Shown piece after piece: positions 43,240 through 55,084 of a DNA stretch of 64,000 nucleotides. The notes beneath the pieces were generated by a model. The model had not been told where the DNA came from and made no database searches. It saw nothing but the letters and a program-made list of their open reading frames with translations. The DNA lies in contig JANCRA010000017.1 of the NCBI GenBank assembly GCA_024362935.1, positions 2,108,001 to 2,172,000 on the forward strand, given 5' to 3'. Position 1 is the first letter of the stretch. Every line of letters begins with the position of its first letter. The position numbers and the translations under genes were made by a program. This DNA is from Setophaga petechia. Lineage: Eukaryota > Chordata > Aves > Passeriformes > Parulidae.

Positions 43240-43460
43240 TGATGTCAATCGCAGTTCAGAGTTAATTATTCATGAGAAAATTTCATAATGTGCTGTTAAG
43301 TGGGCTGCAGGATATTTTGGTTAAATTAAGGGAACCTGAAAGCTCCCTCTGTAGGGTGCTGCTCCTCGGGCCTCGCTGAGAGCAAAGGTTCAATTGGAGC
43401 TCAGGTGCTGTGGCCTCTGCCATGGCCTGCGATTATCTGAGCCACGGCAGTGTGGAGATC
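43240..43460. promoter_or_regulatory. Candidate downstream enhancer with a Brn-3-like motif
   Basis: AT-rich unique island with GTTAATTATTCATGAG at 43261-43276, read on the other strand as CTCATGAATAATTAAC. Close by are TTTCATAATGTGCTG and TTGGTTAAATTAAGGG. The motif shares GAATAATTAA with the 14623 site. It lies about 9 kb downstream of the POU stop codon. Function inferred. Confidence 0.4.
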
Positions 43461-43569
43461 AATCCAACGGCTCAGCTTTGTGTTTCCAGCAGGAAAATTC
43501 CCAGTGAAGGGTTTTCCAAGAAGACTTGGGCTGGTGGAAGTTTCCCTGCCCAAAGCAGGGGGTTGGAGC

Positions 43570-43840
43570 AAGATGAACTCTGAGTTCCCTCCCCACCCAA
43601 ACCATTCTGTGACTCTGTGACTTCAAAGCAGCTTCTGTAGAGTCCCCCTGAGCCTGCAGAGAGCCCAGGAGAGGCTGTGCAGGTCATGGAATCACAGGAT
43701 CATCCAGGTGGACACCTCTAGGATCACTGAATTAATCTGTTGACAGGCCAGTTCACTCCCAGACTCTTTTCTTCCTCATTCTTGAAATCATTTAGGTTGG
43801 AAAAGACCTTTCAGATCATCAAATCTAACCCAGCTCTAAA
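43570..43840. mobile_element. CR1 LINE tail fragments in both orientations
   Basis: 43570-43625 is a + strand tail (CCCACCCAAACCATTCTGTG). 43685-43740 (TCATGGAATCACAGGATCAT) and 43780-43840 (CATTTAGGTTGGAAAAGACC) are minus-strand ends. They are too short to classify further. Confidence 0.7.
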
Positions 43841-43930
43841 GAGACCTTTTTCATCGGGTCAGTCTCACAGTCCTGCAAACATGCCATGCCTTGGAGCCTC
43901 CCAGCTTTGGGTGAAGGAGTGGAGGGGCAG

Positions 43931-44035
43931 CTCCCACAGCACAGCCCCCACAGCTCCCACAGCTCCCACAGCACAGCTCCCACAGCTCCCACAGCTCCCA
44001 CAGCCCCCACAGCTCCCACAGCTCCCACATCCATC
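43931..44035. repeat. Short-unit tandem repeat (CCCACAGCT)n
   Basis: About 11 copies of a 9-base unit, CCCACAGCT, with variants carrying CCCC. Confidence 0.93.
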
Positions 44036-44749
44036 ACCCCTTGATGCTGAGACCTCTCTGAGGTGTCCTGGTGACCCAGGACTGCAATCACAGGGGACTT
44101 TGGGTCCTCTCCTGCTGTTCAGAAGAACTGGACCTGGTTGGTGAAGCAGGAACCCTCCCTCCCACTCTGCTTTTCCTGGGATGGTTGCAGAAACCCGCAG
44201 GGACCTTGGGACGCCCTGGATTCCTTTTGAAGCCTTGTTAGAGGAGCTGACTGACAGAGCTGGACTGGCTTTGGAGCCTTTCCTGAGTCTCCCCTTTGGC
44301 CTCTTCCCATCCTGCCACCATTTGTCCCTGCGGGATCACAGTGACCTGGCTCTGTGCTGCCCACGAGTGAGGGAACATCTCCGTCCCCCCTCAATGGATG
44401 ACCTTCCAGAACAACTTTCACTCCTACAGTTTTTGCCAGCCTTGCTGTTCCCCTGCTCCTTCTGCTGCCAGGAAAATGCTGCCTGGGAAAAGTTTGGCCC
44501 TACACCATGAGACGAGGTGGGAACATCTGCAGGAGACTCAGGCCATGGACTGGGACTGGGGATGGACTCGCCTGTGGAGCTGGGGTCCCTGCCCCACAGT
44601 TGTGCCTCCACTTCTTGCTGTGCCATTTGTGACTGGTACAAATGTCTGACACAGCTGAGCACTCAACTGCCCAAACACCAAAGTTTCTGGGAATAACAGC
44701 CCTGGAAGCATGGCCAGGCTCATCCTAGGCTGACACCTCAGGCTTTAAA
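44036..44749. other. No recognisable gene
   Basis: Unique sequence without identifiable features. Confidence 0.35.
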
Positions 44750-45005
44750 CAGCAGAGGGTAGATACAAGGAAGGATTAGATTTAGGATTAGATATATGGA
44801 AAAAATTCTTCCCTGTACAGGTGCTGAGGACCTGTACAGAGTGCCCACAGCAGCTGTGGCTGCCCCTGGAGCCCTGGAAGTGTCCAGGGCCAGGTTGGAC
44901 AGGGCTTGGAGCCACCTTGTGTAGAGGTGGGGCACTCTGTCCCCCAGTTCTAGCTGGAATGAGATGGGCTTTAAGGTCCATTCTCATCCAAATTGTTGTG
45001 GGATT
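44750..45005 (+). mobile_element. CR1 LINE 3' end
   Basis: ATTAGATATATGGAAAAAAT, CCTGTACAGGTGCTGAGGAC, AGCTGTGGCTGCCCCTGGAG, CCAGGGCCAGGTTGGACAGG and GGGCTTTAAGGTCCATTCTC. Complete to near the tail. Confidence 0.88.
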
Positions 45006-46195
45006 TTATGAAAGGAGAGAAAGGAAATTACGAAATTATATGAAATTATGAAATTTTATGAAAACGATGCAGTGATACCACCCTGGGACAGTGCCAGGGG
45101 CGGTGCCAGGGGGAGAGGGGAGGTCACCCTGTAAGGGACTGGGGGAAAGGAAGCCTCTTGCCTGCCCTTTTCTGGCCCTGTCACACACAGGGGTTGGGGC
45201 TGAGCACAGCCTGCAGTGCATCCCACTCCTTCTGGATGGGGCTGGAGCCAGGCAGCCCCTGGGTCACCAGCAGAGAGGATCCAATACAAAACTGCTCCTG
45301 GGCATCTCTCCAAAGGTGGAGGTGTGGAGGAGAGGGAATCTGCCCAGGAGCTGTGTCCTGCTCCCAGCACAGCCTTGCACTCCAGGTAAAACACACCTGG
45401 AAAGGGACAGGGAGCACAGGAGCCCACTGAGAGGCGAGCAGGAGGGAGCTGAGCAGCAGTGACTGGGCACTTGGCAGGCAATGAAATGCAGTTTGCAGGG
45501 AATGAAATGCAGTTTGCCTCCATGCCAAGCCTTGATGGCTTCATTCTGCTTCTCAGGGCTCTCAAGCCCTGCAGCCTGGAGCCAGCTCCTTGCAGGGCTG
45601 GGAGGAAGGGAAGGGGGCAGGGAAGGAGGAGGCCTCCTGCAAGCCCCTCCAAATATTTAACTCAGTGGAAACTCTGTCCTGCAGAGCTCTCAGCCCTGCT
45701 GGGGGGTATCCTGGCAATGGAAGTTGCCTGCCCTTGGTGCTCCCAGCCCTGCTGCAAAATCACAGTGCTGCCTCCAGGATAAATGTTCCTGGAAATAAGA
45801 AAGCATCCAGCAGGTGTTTCCATCCAGACACCTTCCATGGATAAATCTCATCCTCACCCCCTGCCTCAGTGCAGGAGGATCCAGTCCTGGCAGTATTTTG
45901 GCAGCTCCAAGGGCAGCACAGCCCTGCCCAACACCTCCTCTCACCACATCCAGCTCCAGACCTCTCCTGCCTCCTTCCCTTGAGGATATTTCCCTCTGGA
46001 AGAGGAGCTTGGATCATGGGCAGAGGCAGAGCAGAAACTGCCCGATCTTGAGTTGGGCTGAGAGCACCAAATTGCAACTGCTCCAGCAGCAGCCCCTGAC
46101 CAGTTCCCACCCCAGCCATGGAAGGGATCACATTCCCACTTCCAGGCTCAGCTCAGACGTGTCAGCCCCTTCTCATTTTGGAGGGCTCTTGACTT
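45006..46195. other. No recognisable gene
   Basis: GGAAATTACGAAATTATATG-like short repeats at 45026-45062 directly follow the CR1 copy. A tandem pair of GCAATGAAATGCAGTTTGC-like units lies at 45479-45518. Otherwise unannotated. Confidence 0.35.
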
Positions 46196-46312
46196 TCTTT
46201 CTCTCTTGCCTTTTTTGCCTTTTTTTTTTTTTCCTTTTTCCTCCAGCTTTTCTCTTCCTCCTTTTTTCTTTTTCTCTCTTTTCTTTTTCTTCCCCCCCCC
46301 CCCCCCCCCCGC
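46196..46312. repeat. Polypyrimidine tract ending in C19
   Basis: About 95 bases of nearly pure C/T followed by 19 consecutive C at 46292-46310. A strong candidate for unusual DNA structure and for sequencing-length error. Confidence 0.95.
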
Positions 46313-46984
46313 CTCCCTGTGCAGCCTCTGTTCTTCATCCATTATTTAGGCTTTTCTGACTGTAACAGCAACATTCGCCTTGTATACCTTGTGTGGGGTT
46401 TAAAATATAGATAAAAGCAGAAGGTCAGACTTGAAACACAGATTCTGACAGTTGCTGCTGACTTTGTCTGGAAGCTACAAAATCTGGAGCTTTCTGTGCT
46501 CAGCAATGGTTTTGGTACAATTGGGTTTTTGGGGGTTTAGGGTTTGTTTTTTTTTTTTTTTGTCCAGTTGATAATCCTGCAAACTGTGTTGGTGTTTGAT
46601 GCTTTCATCCAGCCTTTCAGTTTCTAAATGTTCTGGGGCCTGGCTGGCTTCAGGACAGGGGAGCTGGAGCCATGGAATTCCTGCTTGGAGGTCCAGTCTT
46701 GGCCCAGCACAGCAAATACCTGCTGCTCTCCTGTCTGGGGTGAGCTGGGGAGGGGAGGAGGTGCCTCCATGCACATCCAGCAGGCTCTAATTGGCACCTC
46801 TGGTCAGCAGAGCCAGGGACTTTCCCTTTCAATTATAAATAAATGCCCTGCTTCTTTTATGTTGCTTTCTTCAACCGTCAGAGAGATTGGATTTTGAGGA
46901 CAAATGTTTGTGGGAAATAAATTTCAAAGTCAATGTGGGAATGGTCCCAGAAAACATGAAACACTTCATTGTGTGTTTGAATGG
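46313..46984. other. No recognisable gene
   Basis: Includes a T-run at about 46547-46561 and an AT-rich patch at 46835-46960. Nothing else identified. Confidence 0.35.
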
Positions 46985-47180
46985 GCAGCGGGGCAGGGAG
47001 GTCATCCCTCCAGCCAGGAGACAAACTGGACAGGGGGAATCATCATTCCTGGAGGGTTCTCAAAGCCACGTGCACCTGGCTCTTGGGGACACGGGCCAGT
47101 GGTGGCCTTGGCAGCGCTGGGGGAATGGTTGGGCTTGGTGGTGTTTAAGGTTCCTCCAACCCCAGCTGTTGTGTGATTCC
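46985..47180 (+). mobile_element. CR1 LINE 3' end
   Basis: GTGCACCTGGCTCTTGGGGA, CACGGGCCAGTGGTGGCCTT, GGGGAATGGTTGGGCTTGGT and GGTTCCTCCAACCCCAGCTG, with a GTGATTCCCTGA end. Confidence 0.85.
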
Positions 47181-47569
47181 CTGAGAAGGGGCAACAGGGC
47201 ATGGTGATACTCAAAAGAAAGATCATTTTTCGTGTCACTGAGATCCACGTGGGCAGAGGAAGGCACTGGAGAAGAGCTGGGGATGCTCCAAGGAGGGGCA
47301 TTACAAACTGAGGCACTGGTGGAGAAATGCCAGCCTTGCCAGGGAGTGCTGGCACAGGGCACAGGGCAGTGCCAGTGACAGTGACAGTGACATCCCAGGC
47401 TTTTCCTGCTGGGAGGCCAGTGGGGAATGTTCTCTCCCTGCACAGGACATTTCCAGAGAACTTCAGAGGCTTTGGCTCACTCAAAACCAGACCCAAGGCT
47501 CTTCCAGTCCCCACCTGTAACAGGAGCTCTCAAGAGCTGATTCCAGAACTGAGACCTGCACATTTTGTT

Positions 47570-47690
47570 ATCAGAGAATCCCAGCCTGGTTTGGGCTGGA
47601 AGGGTCTTTAAAGCCCCCCTGGTGCAATTCCCTGCCATGCACAGGGACCCTGCTGTCCCCACCATGGTCAGGGGGCTTCAGCAGCAGCTG
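47570..47690 (-). mobile_element. CR1 LINE 3' fragment, reverse orientation
   Basis: AGAATCCCAGCCTGGTTTGG, GCTGGAAGGGTCTTTAAAGC and CATGCACAGGGACCCTGCTG in minus-strand order. Confidence 0.8.
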
Positions 47691-47849
47691 GGATCTGCAG
47701 CTCAGGCACAGGTTCCAACCTGTTGGGTGCCTGCAGCCACTAATCCAGGAGGGTATTCCAGTGGCAGCTGCTGTTCAGGAGGCTCCATAGCCCAGCTGGC
47801 ACTCCCCAAATCACCTTTCTTCACTCTAGCCCGAGGGAAAATGCATCTG

Positions 47850-48100
47850 CCAGGTGAGGAATAGGAAGATAGAAGGAAATTATTCCCTGTGAAGGTGAGG
47901 AGGCCCTGGCACAGGGTGCCCAGAGCAGCTGTGGCTGCCCCTGGATCCCTGGCAGTGCCCAAGGCCAGGTTGGACATTGGGGCTGGAGCAGCCTGGGACA
48001 GTGGGAGGTGTCCCTGCCATGGCAGGGGTGGCACTAGGTGGGCTTTCAGGTCCTTTCCAACCCAAACCATCCTATCATTCCATGATTCTATTCCAGTTTT
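47850..48100 (+). mobile_element. CR1 LINE 3' end, nearly complete terminus
   Basis: Ends with CAACCCAAACCATCCTATCA and TTCCATGATTCTATT, the full CR1 tail. Upstream are GTGAAGGTGAGGAGGCCCTG, CAAGGCCAGGTTGGACATTG and CCATGGCAGGGGTGGCACTA. Confidence 0.93.
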
Positions 48101-48539
48101 CCTGCAGGCACTGTCCTTACCCAAACAGGATTTGGAAGAACACAGGGAAGGGCTGCAGCCTTCCTGTCTCAACTCCATCCCTCGGGTCTCTCCAAAAGCC
48201 AGCCTGGGCAGTAGATCCAGGCATGGATCTGTTGGTGCTGAGTGGTTACAGCAGCTCTGGCAGGGGCTGGGATGGCTCACGGATGATCCCATGGCCAAGG
48301 AATTGAACTCTTCCAGATTTCCCAACATGGAGCATTTCCTTCCCCATGCCCACAGCTGCAGCCCATGTGACAAGGGGTGCCACACTGAGCAGGGGGAAAA
48401 GATGCCCACATTTGGTATTTTCTAGGAGCAACAGGAAAAAGTGACACTGTGAGGGGAATCACCAAGAGCAGCAGCTCCTCATGCTCAGGCATCTCTGGAT
48501 TAGGAGATCCCAGCAGCACGCAGGGATTGAAATTGGCCT
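48101..48539. other. No recognisable gene
   Basis: Unique sequence. Nothing identified. Confidence 0.3.
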
Positions 48540-48740
48540 ATTGTGGTTTCTGGGGTCTTGAAGAAGAACATTTCAAGGGAATGGTGGAGTGTTCATCCCC
48601 AGAGGTGTCCAAGGATGGCCTGGATTTGGCACTCAGTGCTCTGGGCTGGGTACAAGGTGGGCATTGGGCACAGCTTAGACTCAATGATCCTGGAGGTCTT
48701 TTCCAACTTCAGGGATTCTGGGATCCTGTGACTGAGGAGC
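48540..48740 (+). mobile_element. CR1 LINE 3' end
   Basis: GAATGGTGGAGTGTTCATCC, GAGGTGTCCAAGGATGGCCT and TCTTTTCCAACTTCAGGGAT, with a CTGGGATCCTGTGA tail. More diverged than its neighbours. Confidence 0.75.
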
Positions 48741-50599
48741 ATCTCCAAAGCCCTTGAGGTGAAATCTTTACATCCATCCACAGGCTGGCCAAGCCAGGTC
48801 CTCAATCTGCTCTTCCCAGGATGTTAAACATCCAAAGGAAAGAAAGAAACAGGACTTTCAGGAAGTCCAGGAATTGTGACACTGCTCATCAGAACTGATA
48901 TTAAACTCAGGAGGTTTTGAGGTAGGAGTGTGGGAGTCTTTATATTTTAATAAATGTCTCCCTTCCAATCCTACTGAATTCCTGGCCTCGCTGGCAGCCT
49001 GGCATGGGATAATTATCCATTTTAAAAGTGTCTCTTTCCACTGATGTTCAGGACATTTGGGAATCCCTTTCCATTGTGATTCTCAGAGCGTTCTCCCTGT
49101 GACACCTGCAGCTCGGTGACAGCCCCTGCTTAAACACCAAAATACTGAAATTCCTGAATATTCTACTGCTCCCCCTGAGCTGGATGGCACCTGCAAGTCC
49201 TTGGTGCTCTGGGAGGGGAATTTTTACCCAGAGGACTTTCCTCTGGCTTTGGTGGCCAAAGTCCAATGTCGCAATCCAGCTCGTGAATTCCCAGTGCTCC
49301 TGGTCCCCACAGACCCCCGTGTTCCTGCTGCTGGGAGGCTGAAGCCACCCCACTTTGCCAAGATCCTGTTCCTGCAGCAATCCCTTCGAAGCCCAAGAGT
49401 TACTTCTGTTTTCTTCTGTCCATTCCGCCTTTGGCAAACATCGATTTTCCACAATTCCCCGCAGCCCTCATAAAGCAGCTGCCAAAACGTCTCCCTCGCG
49501 GGCCACTTCTTTTATTTGTCGAACAAAAGAATCATCAGCATTGTCTCCAGAGCTCTCCGGCCGGCGGAGCCTGGGATTAGGATGCCGAGCTCCCTCTCCT
49601 GGCTGCCGGATCAAAAGGAATTGCTGAAAAGTCCCGCGCACCTGAAAATCGGGATCGCCGGTCTCCGGCTGAAGGAGGAAGAGTCCTTCCGTCTGCTTTG
49701 CAGATTTTCAGGATCCGTCGTTTTCCCTCTCCGTGAAATATGCTGGGAAAACGTTCAGGTGCAATAGTTTTGGGAGAAGGATGAATTTGTCTGTGGGCTA
49801 AACTTGCTTTTGCTCCTCTCCCTTTTCTCTCATCTGTCACTGTCAGGGAACAGATCCCAGTGGGAAAATCACCCTGAGGATCTCTGCAGGAAAGCCACGG
49901 CTGTGTCCCTCCAGTTATCCATGAAATGTTGCTACAGGGAGAGGGAGAGTGTGGGAAGGACATGCCCAAGGAAGAGCAGCAGGGGACGGGCTGGGATGAA
50001 GGCTGGGGATCACTGGAGCACGGGGAGCCCCTTAATGTGATTCTGCTGGAGGCTGAGGGGCTGCGCTGGAGAGAGGGGGCAGCAGGAGCAGCAGGATCTG
50101 CTGGCAGACAGCAAGCAGCTCTCAGGGCTCACAGCAGGAAAACTGGGAGCTCAGACATTCCAGATCTTCACCTCGAGTGTCCCGGTACGGGTGCAAACAC
50201 GGCTTAATTCCGAAAAAATCCATCAAATGGCTCCAAGTGACGTTTTCCACTTTCAGATCAAGGCTCCCTTCCTCTCTCCTTTGCATGATGTGCTGGCCCA
50301 GCACCTGCTGCAGTCTGGGAATTCTGGTTGTGGTCTGCAGCCGGGATCCTGCAGGAATTTGCATTGAAAAGCTCAGAGCTCTGCACCCATGGGAGGCTGA
50401 AAGCACCGATGGATTTTGAAATGGAATAATGAGTTGTGTGCGTGTCCTGTTGCACACTTTGGGAGCAAATGGGGACCACAGATCCAATTTGGAGACGTCA
50501 AGAAGCCCTGGAAAACTTTCAGTCTCCCCACAATGCAATTATGTGACTCTCTGAGCTTCTGATGGTCTAGGGAGAGGGTGGTACTGGCTGTCCTTGGAA
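48741..50599. other. No recognisable gene
   Basis: 49440-49780 is a unique block with TTTTATTTGTCGAACAAAAG and ATCATCAGCATTGTCTCC, and could include a conserved element. Otherwise nothing identified. Confidence 0.3.
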
Positions 50600-50790
50600 A
50601 TTATGGAACCAATGGATCAGGGAATGCTTTGGGTTGGGAGGAACCCTAAGGACCATCTCACCCCACCTCCTGCCATGGCAGGAGCACCTTCCGCTGTCCC
50701 AGCTTGCTTCCAGCCCAGCTTTGGACACATCCAGGGATGGGGCATCAACTGCCTGGACACTGCATGGATTTGGCCGACACAAATCCCACA
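50600..50790 (-). mobile_element. CR1 LINE 3' fragment, reverse orientation
   Basis: ATGCTTTGGGTTGGGAGGAA, CCTGCCATGGCAGGAGCACC, CAGCCCAGCTTTGGACACAT and CCAGGGATGGGGCATC. Minus-strand CR1 order. Confidence 0.8.
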
Positions 50791-50942
50791 TTCCCCACGG
50801 ATCATATTGCAGCCACCTCTCCTGTCCCTCCTCCAGGCCCAGGATAAATCAAGGAGCAAGGAAAAGCTCCAAGAATGAGTCACCCTGACTCCAAAAATGA
50901 GTTACCCTGGGAGGTGTTTAGGAAAGGTTCTGCTGGGATATT

Positions 50943-52081
50943 CAATCCATCCATCCATCCATCCATCCATCCATCCATCCATCCATCCATCATCCATCCA
51001 TCCATCCATCCATCATCCATCCATCCATCCATCCATCATCCATCCATCCATCCATCCATCCATCCATCATCCATCCATCCATCCATCCATCATCCATCCA
51101 TCCATCATCTGTCCATCCATCCATCCATCCATCCATCCATCCATCATCCATCATCCATCATCCATCTATCCATCATTCCCTCATCCATCCATCCATCCAT
51201 CCATCATCCATCATCCATCATCCATCCATCCATCATTCCCTCATCCATCCATCCATCCATCCCTCCCTCCATCATCCATCCATCCCTCCCTCCATCATCC
51301 ATCCATCCATCCATCCATCATCCATCCATCATCCATCCATCCACCCATCCATCATCCATCCATCCATCCATCCATCCATCCATCCATCCATCCATCATCC
51401 ATCATCCATCCATCCATCCATCCATCCATCATCCATCCATCCATGTATCCATCCATCCGTCCATCCCTCCCTCCATCATCCATCCATCCATCCATCCATC
51501 CATCCATCCATCCATCCATCCATCATCCATCATCCATCCATCCATCCATCCATCCATCATCCATCCATCCATCCATCCATCCATCCATCATCCATCATCC
51601 ATCCATCCATCCATGGATCCATCCATCCATCATCCATCCATCCATGGATCCATCCATCCGTCCATCCATCCATCATCCATCATCCATCATCCATCATCCA
51701 TCCATCCATCATCCATCCATCATCCATCCATCCATCATCCATCATCCATCATCCATCATCCATCCATCCATTATCCATCATCCATCCATCCATCCATCCA
51801 TCCATCCATCCATCCATCCATCCATCATCCATCCATCATCCATCCATCCATCCATCCATCCATCCATCCATCCATCCATCATCCATCATCCATCATCCAT
51901 CCATCCATCATCCATCATCCATCCATCCATCATCCATCCATCATCCATCCATCCATCCATCCATCCATCCATCCATCCATCCATCATCCATCCATCCATG
52001 GATCCATCCGTCCATCCATCCATCCATCCGTCCATCCATCCATCCATCCATCCATCCATCCATCCATCCATCCATCCATCC
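50943..52081. repeat. (ATCC)n array, about 1.14 kb, with register-shifting interruptions
   Basis: Long tetranucleotide array of CCAT units, repeatedly interrupted by CATCATCC steps that shift the register by three bases, plus rare CATTCCCTCATCC, CATGGATCC and CATCCGTCC variants. Some blocks recur, showing segmental duplication inside the array (for example 51180-51250). The 400-codon Ser-Ile-His-Pro frames are artefacts. Confidence 0.98.
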
Positions 52082-52674
52082 AGACCACTGCCCATCACTG
52101 ACCACGAGAGCAGTTCTGGCCTGGCCAGAGGGTGCTCACAGTTCTGCACCAAAGTCCACAGGCGGAGGGAAGACACTGAAAGCCTCTGAGCATCAGCTCA
52201 AACCTTTTATTTCATTGAGGCCACTTCACTCCTCAGCCCTGTTCTCAAGGAGGTCCTGGCAGAATGAGGGCAGGAACAGGCAGGTGACAAAGGTGGCTGC
52301 AGGTACACGAGGCTCTCTTGCCTAAGGCAATTCAGGAGCCATCACTTCTTCAGAGTTTTAGTAACTCTGAGGAATATTTGGGCCACAAATCCTCCCACTT
52401 CTCCTCTGCAGCTGCCCAAACCCTGCACATCTCTCCCTGTCCATTCTCCCTGTGACAATTCACCTGGACTCACCTCTTTTACCCCCTGAAACTCATCTGA
52501 ACCCAGCTCAGGGGATTTAGGGGCAGAAGGGACCCTGTGAGGAGGTGTGAGCTGGAAGGAGGTTCGAGAGGGGGTTTGTGCTGGTCCTGGAGCTGGGCTC
52601 AGGCCTGGCAGACTGTCCTCACTTCCTCTGCCTCCAAGACAGATCCAGGCCAGGTGGGAGATACTGATCCCATG
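52082..52674. other. No recognisable gene
   Basis: Unique sequence after the array. Nothing identified. Confidence 0.35.
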
Positions 52675-52830
52675 GAAACACAGAATATCCTGAGCTGGTA
52701 GGAGTCAGGGTCATGGAGTCCAGCCCCTGACCCTGCAGAGCCATACCCCAAAGATGGGAGCTCCAGGAGCCTCTCACAGGTGCCTTTCATAGCTGAGTTC
52801 TGCCTGAACGAGCCTTGCTCTGACAAGATG
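52675..52830 (-). mobile_element. Diverged CR1 fragment, reverse orientation
   Basis: GAAACACAGAATATCCTGAG, CTGGTAGGAGTCAGGGTCAT and GGAGTCCAGCCCCTGACCCT resemble a CR1 subfamily 3' end in minus orientation. Confidence 0.65.
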
Positions 52831-53089
52831 GAAAAGGAGCTTCAGAGCGGGGCTGTGGCACGGCTCAAAGGAGGAGAAGCTTCAGTGTGAGAGGGAAACA
52901 AAGCTCAGCAACAAGGTCACCTCCACTGCCTCGGGCGATCCAGGGATGACAAAAGTTTCCGTGTAGCACAGCAGCAGAAGACAAAAGCCATCCCTGGAGG
53001 GTAGGAAGAGAGGCAGTGCAGAGCAGACAAGAAATTCAATGTAGGGAAAGCCACAAGGTGTGCTGGCAAGGACACGCTCCTGGGTGGAT

Positions 53090-53235
53090 CAGAGGATCGT
53101 GGAACAGCTGGGGTTTGATGCGACCTTCAGAGGGCGCCGAGCCCATCCCCGAGGTGCAGGGTAAAGTGGATAATGGTTCCCAGGAGCCTTGAGCAGCGTT
53201 CCTCAGAGCCATCAATGCTCCAGAACTGGCTCTGA
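53090..53235 (-). mobile_element. Diverged CR1 fragment, reverse orientation
   Basis: GATCGTGGAACAGCTGGGGT, TTGATGCGACCTTCAGAGGG and GCCGAGCCCATCCCC align in order with the minus-strand CR1 tail. Confidence 0.55.
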
Positions 53236-54415
53236 GTCTCCCAAGTGCTGCTGGTGGGCAGGGGGCCAAGGGGCACCCGGGAACACCAATTATTGCTGGA
53301 ATTTGGATCTGGGCTGCAGGTCTACAGCTCCTTCCCACTCCGCCCACACCATCTGAGCCATTAGGGAGGGCTGGGAATTGGTAGTGAACCAGGATGCCAG
53401 GCCCAGGGAGCCTTTCCCAGCATCCGAGATGCACCAGTAACCCCACAGGGAAAGGGCCTGGCTTTGTCTGGGAACTCTTCCTCTTCACCAAGGCCTTGTG
53501 GTTGTCCCTTTCCACAGGTCCAGCAGTTCCTAGGACCAGAAGGGCCAGGACAGCTGCTGCTCTGTGATTCCTAGGAGAAGTGCAAATGGCTCTAAAGCCA
53601 GGAGCCAGGATGCAGATGGCTGTGATGCAGGAGAACAGCTGGGATGTGCACAGGTTATCCTGAGACACGAGGGAACACTGAATGGAAGGTGTCTGCATCC
53701 CTGCTGCGAGTCTTAGCAGAGCAGAAAATTGAACATTCCTCTGTGCAAAGTGCCTGGCACGGGCAGAGGAACAGGGAGTTTGTTCAGGGCAGCACTGCAG
53801 CCTGCCCAGCGTGGCACAGCTGGGGTCGAGTGCTGGGCACGCAGGGTGGGCACCCCCATCATGCTCTGCTCCAAAAGGAGCCCTGGAGCTGTGGATTCCC
53901 TGCTGCACAGCTGGAGGGGTCTGAGGGCGAAGGGGGAGTGAGGAGAAGCCTGAATCCCGCAGGATCTGAGCCATCCATCCCTCGGGGGGTGCTGGTGCCT
54001 CCCCCAGCCTCCAGGCTCAGCTGGCTCCAGGCTGAGCCCGGGTGGGTGCAGTGTCAGCACAGCTGTGTCTGCAGGGAGCAGGGGCTCTGTGCTTCCTCTG
54101 GGAAACCCAGAACGGGGGAGTTCGCCTCCCAACCACCCCAGCAGAGTGGGAAAGGCAGGGTTTGCCCAGGGGTGCTGCATCCTGAATGGCTGAATTCACT
54201 CAGGCACCTGGATGTCTGAGGAGCACTAAAACCTCTCCATCTTCTCTTATCCCCCAGGTTCTTTTGAAATGCCTCTCCTGGGTGCCTGGCTCTCCTGGGA
54301 TCCCTGAAGATCCCAGTGTGGAAGGAAAGTGTCTCTCAGCTCCCAGGCAGAGTTAAAGTGATGTGTGGGCAGGCTGGAAGCTGGAGCCACTGCAATCCTT
54401 TCAGCCAGGCAGCTG
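53236..54415. other. No recognisable gene
   Basis: Unique GC-rich sequence. A 312-codon minus-strand frame (53036-53974) overlaps a CR1 fragment and has no domain. Confidence 0.35.
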
Positions 54416-54580
54416 CACTTCCCCTTTCTATCACACGCACTTAAAAGCTTTTAAGGGAACGATCCATCCCCTCTGCTGGCAGAGCCGGAGCTGGACTGGT
54501 CCTTGGGATCTTAAATCATTTTAAAATACGGAGCAATATTGGTTTAAAAGCCTTTGCTCTCCCCCTGCTGCAGGAAACCT
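54416..54580. promoter_or_regulatory. Candidate conserved non-coding element
   Basis: GCACTTAAAAGCTTTTAAGG (containing the palindrome TTAAAAGCTTTTAA), then CTTAAATCATTTTAAAATAC and GCAATATTGGTTTAAAAGC. AT-rich and unique against GC-rich flanks. Confidence 0.35.
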
Positions 54581-55084
54581 CAGCAGAGCTCGACAGCAGC
54601 CCGGGGCTTCCTAGGGATCCATCACTGACCAGGGAAGGGCCGGGCCCTGCCTGACAGGGACCCGCTCTGAGACAGTGCAGGAGTTCCCCCTACGTCATCC
54701 CAGGTGCTCCTGGGGCTGCACTGAGCCCAGGGAGTGTTTGTCATTCAATACCCCAGGTCCCCGTGGCTGGGGCAGTGTTTGTGTTTGGGAGCTGCTTAAG
54801 GACAGGGATGGATGGCTCAGCTGGCAGAATGAGGATGTGCCCAGATCCCTGCTGTCCAGGCAGGGCTTGGCTGCCATGGCCCTGGGCCTGCCTTTCACAC
54901 CTGGGCTTTGCTTTGGAGCCCAGGATCCCCAATTCTCTCATTCTGCCATGTGTGCCCTTGGAGACAGGAGTGGGGGCTGGACTGGGAATGTCGGGAGGAC
55001 CCAGGGACTGTTCCTCTCTCCAGGGACAGGAGGGTGTCTCTAGGCCACCTTTCCTTTGCCAGCCGCTGGAACCCTTGGCTGTTG
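54581..55084. other. No recognisable gene
   Basis: Unique interval. Nothing identified. Confidence 0.3.

Noticed and set aside
50875..52189. Overlapping 408- and 430-codon Ser-Ile-His-Pro frames
   Set aside because: Pure translation of the ATCC array; stops are absent from the repeat in these frames.
53036..53974. 312-codon minus-strand open frame
   Set aside because: Overlaps a diverged CR1 fragment, no recognisable domain, and competing frames on the other strand.
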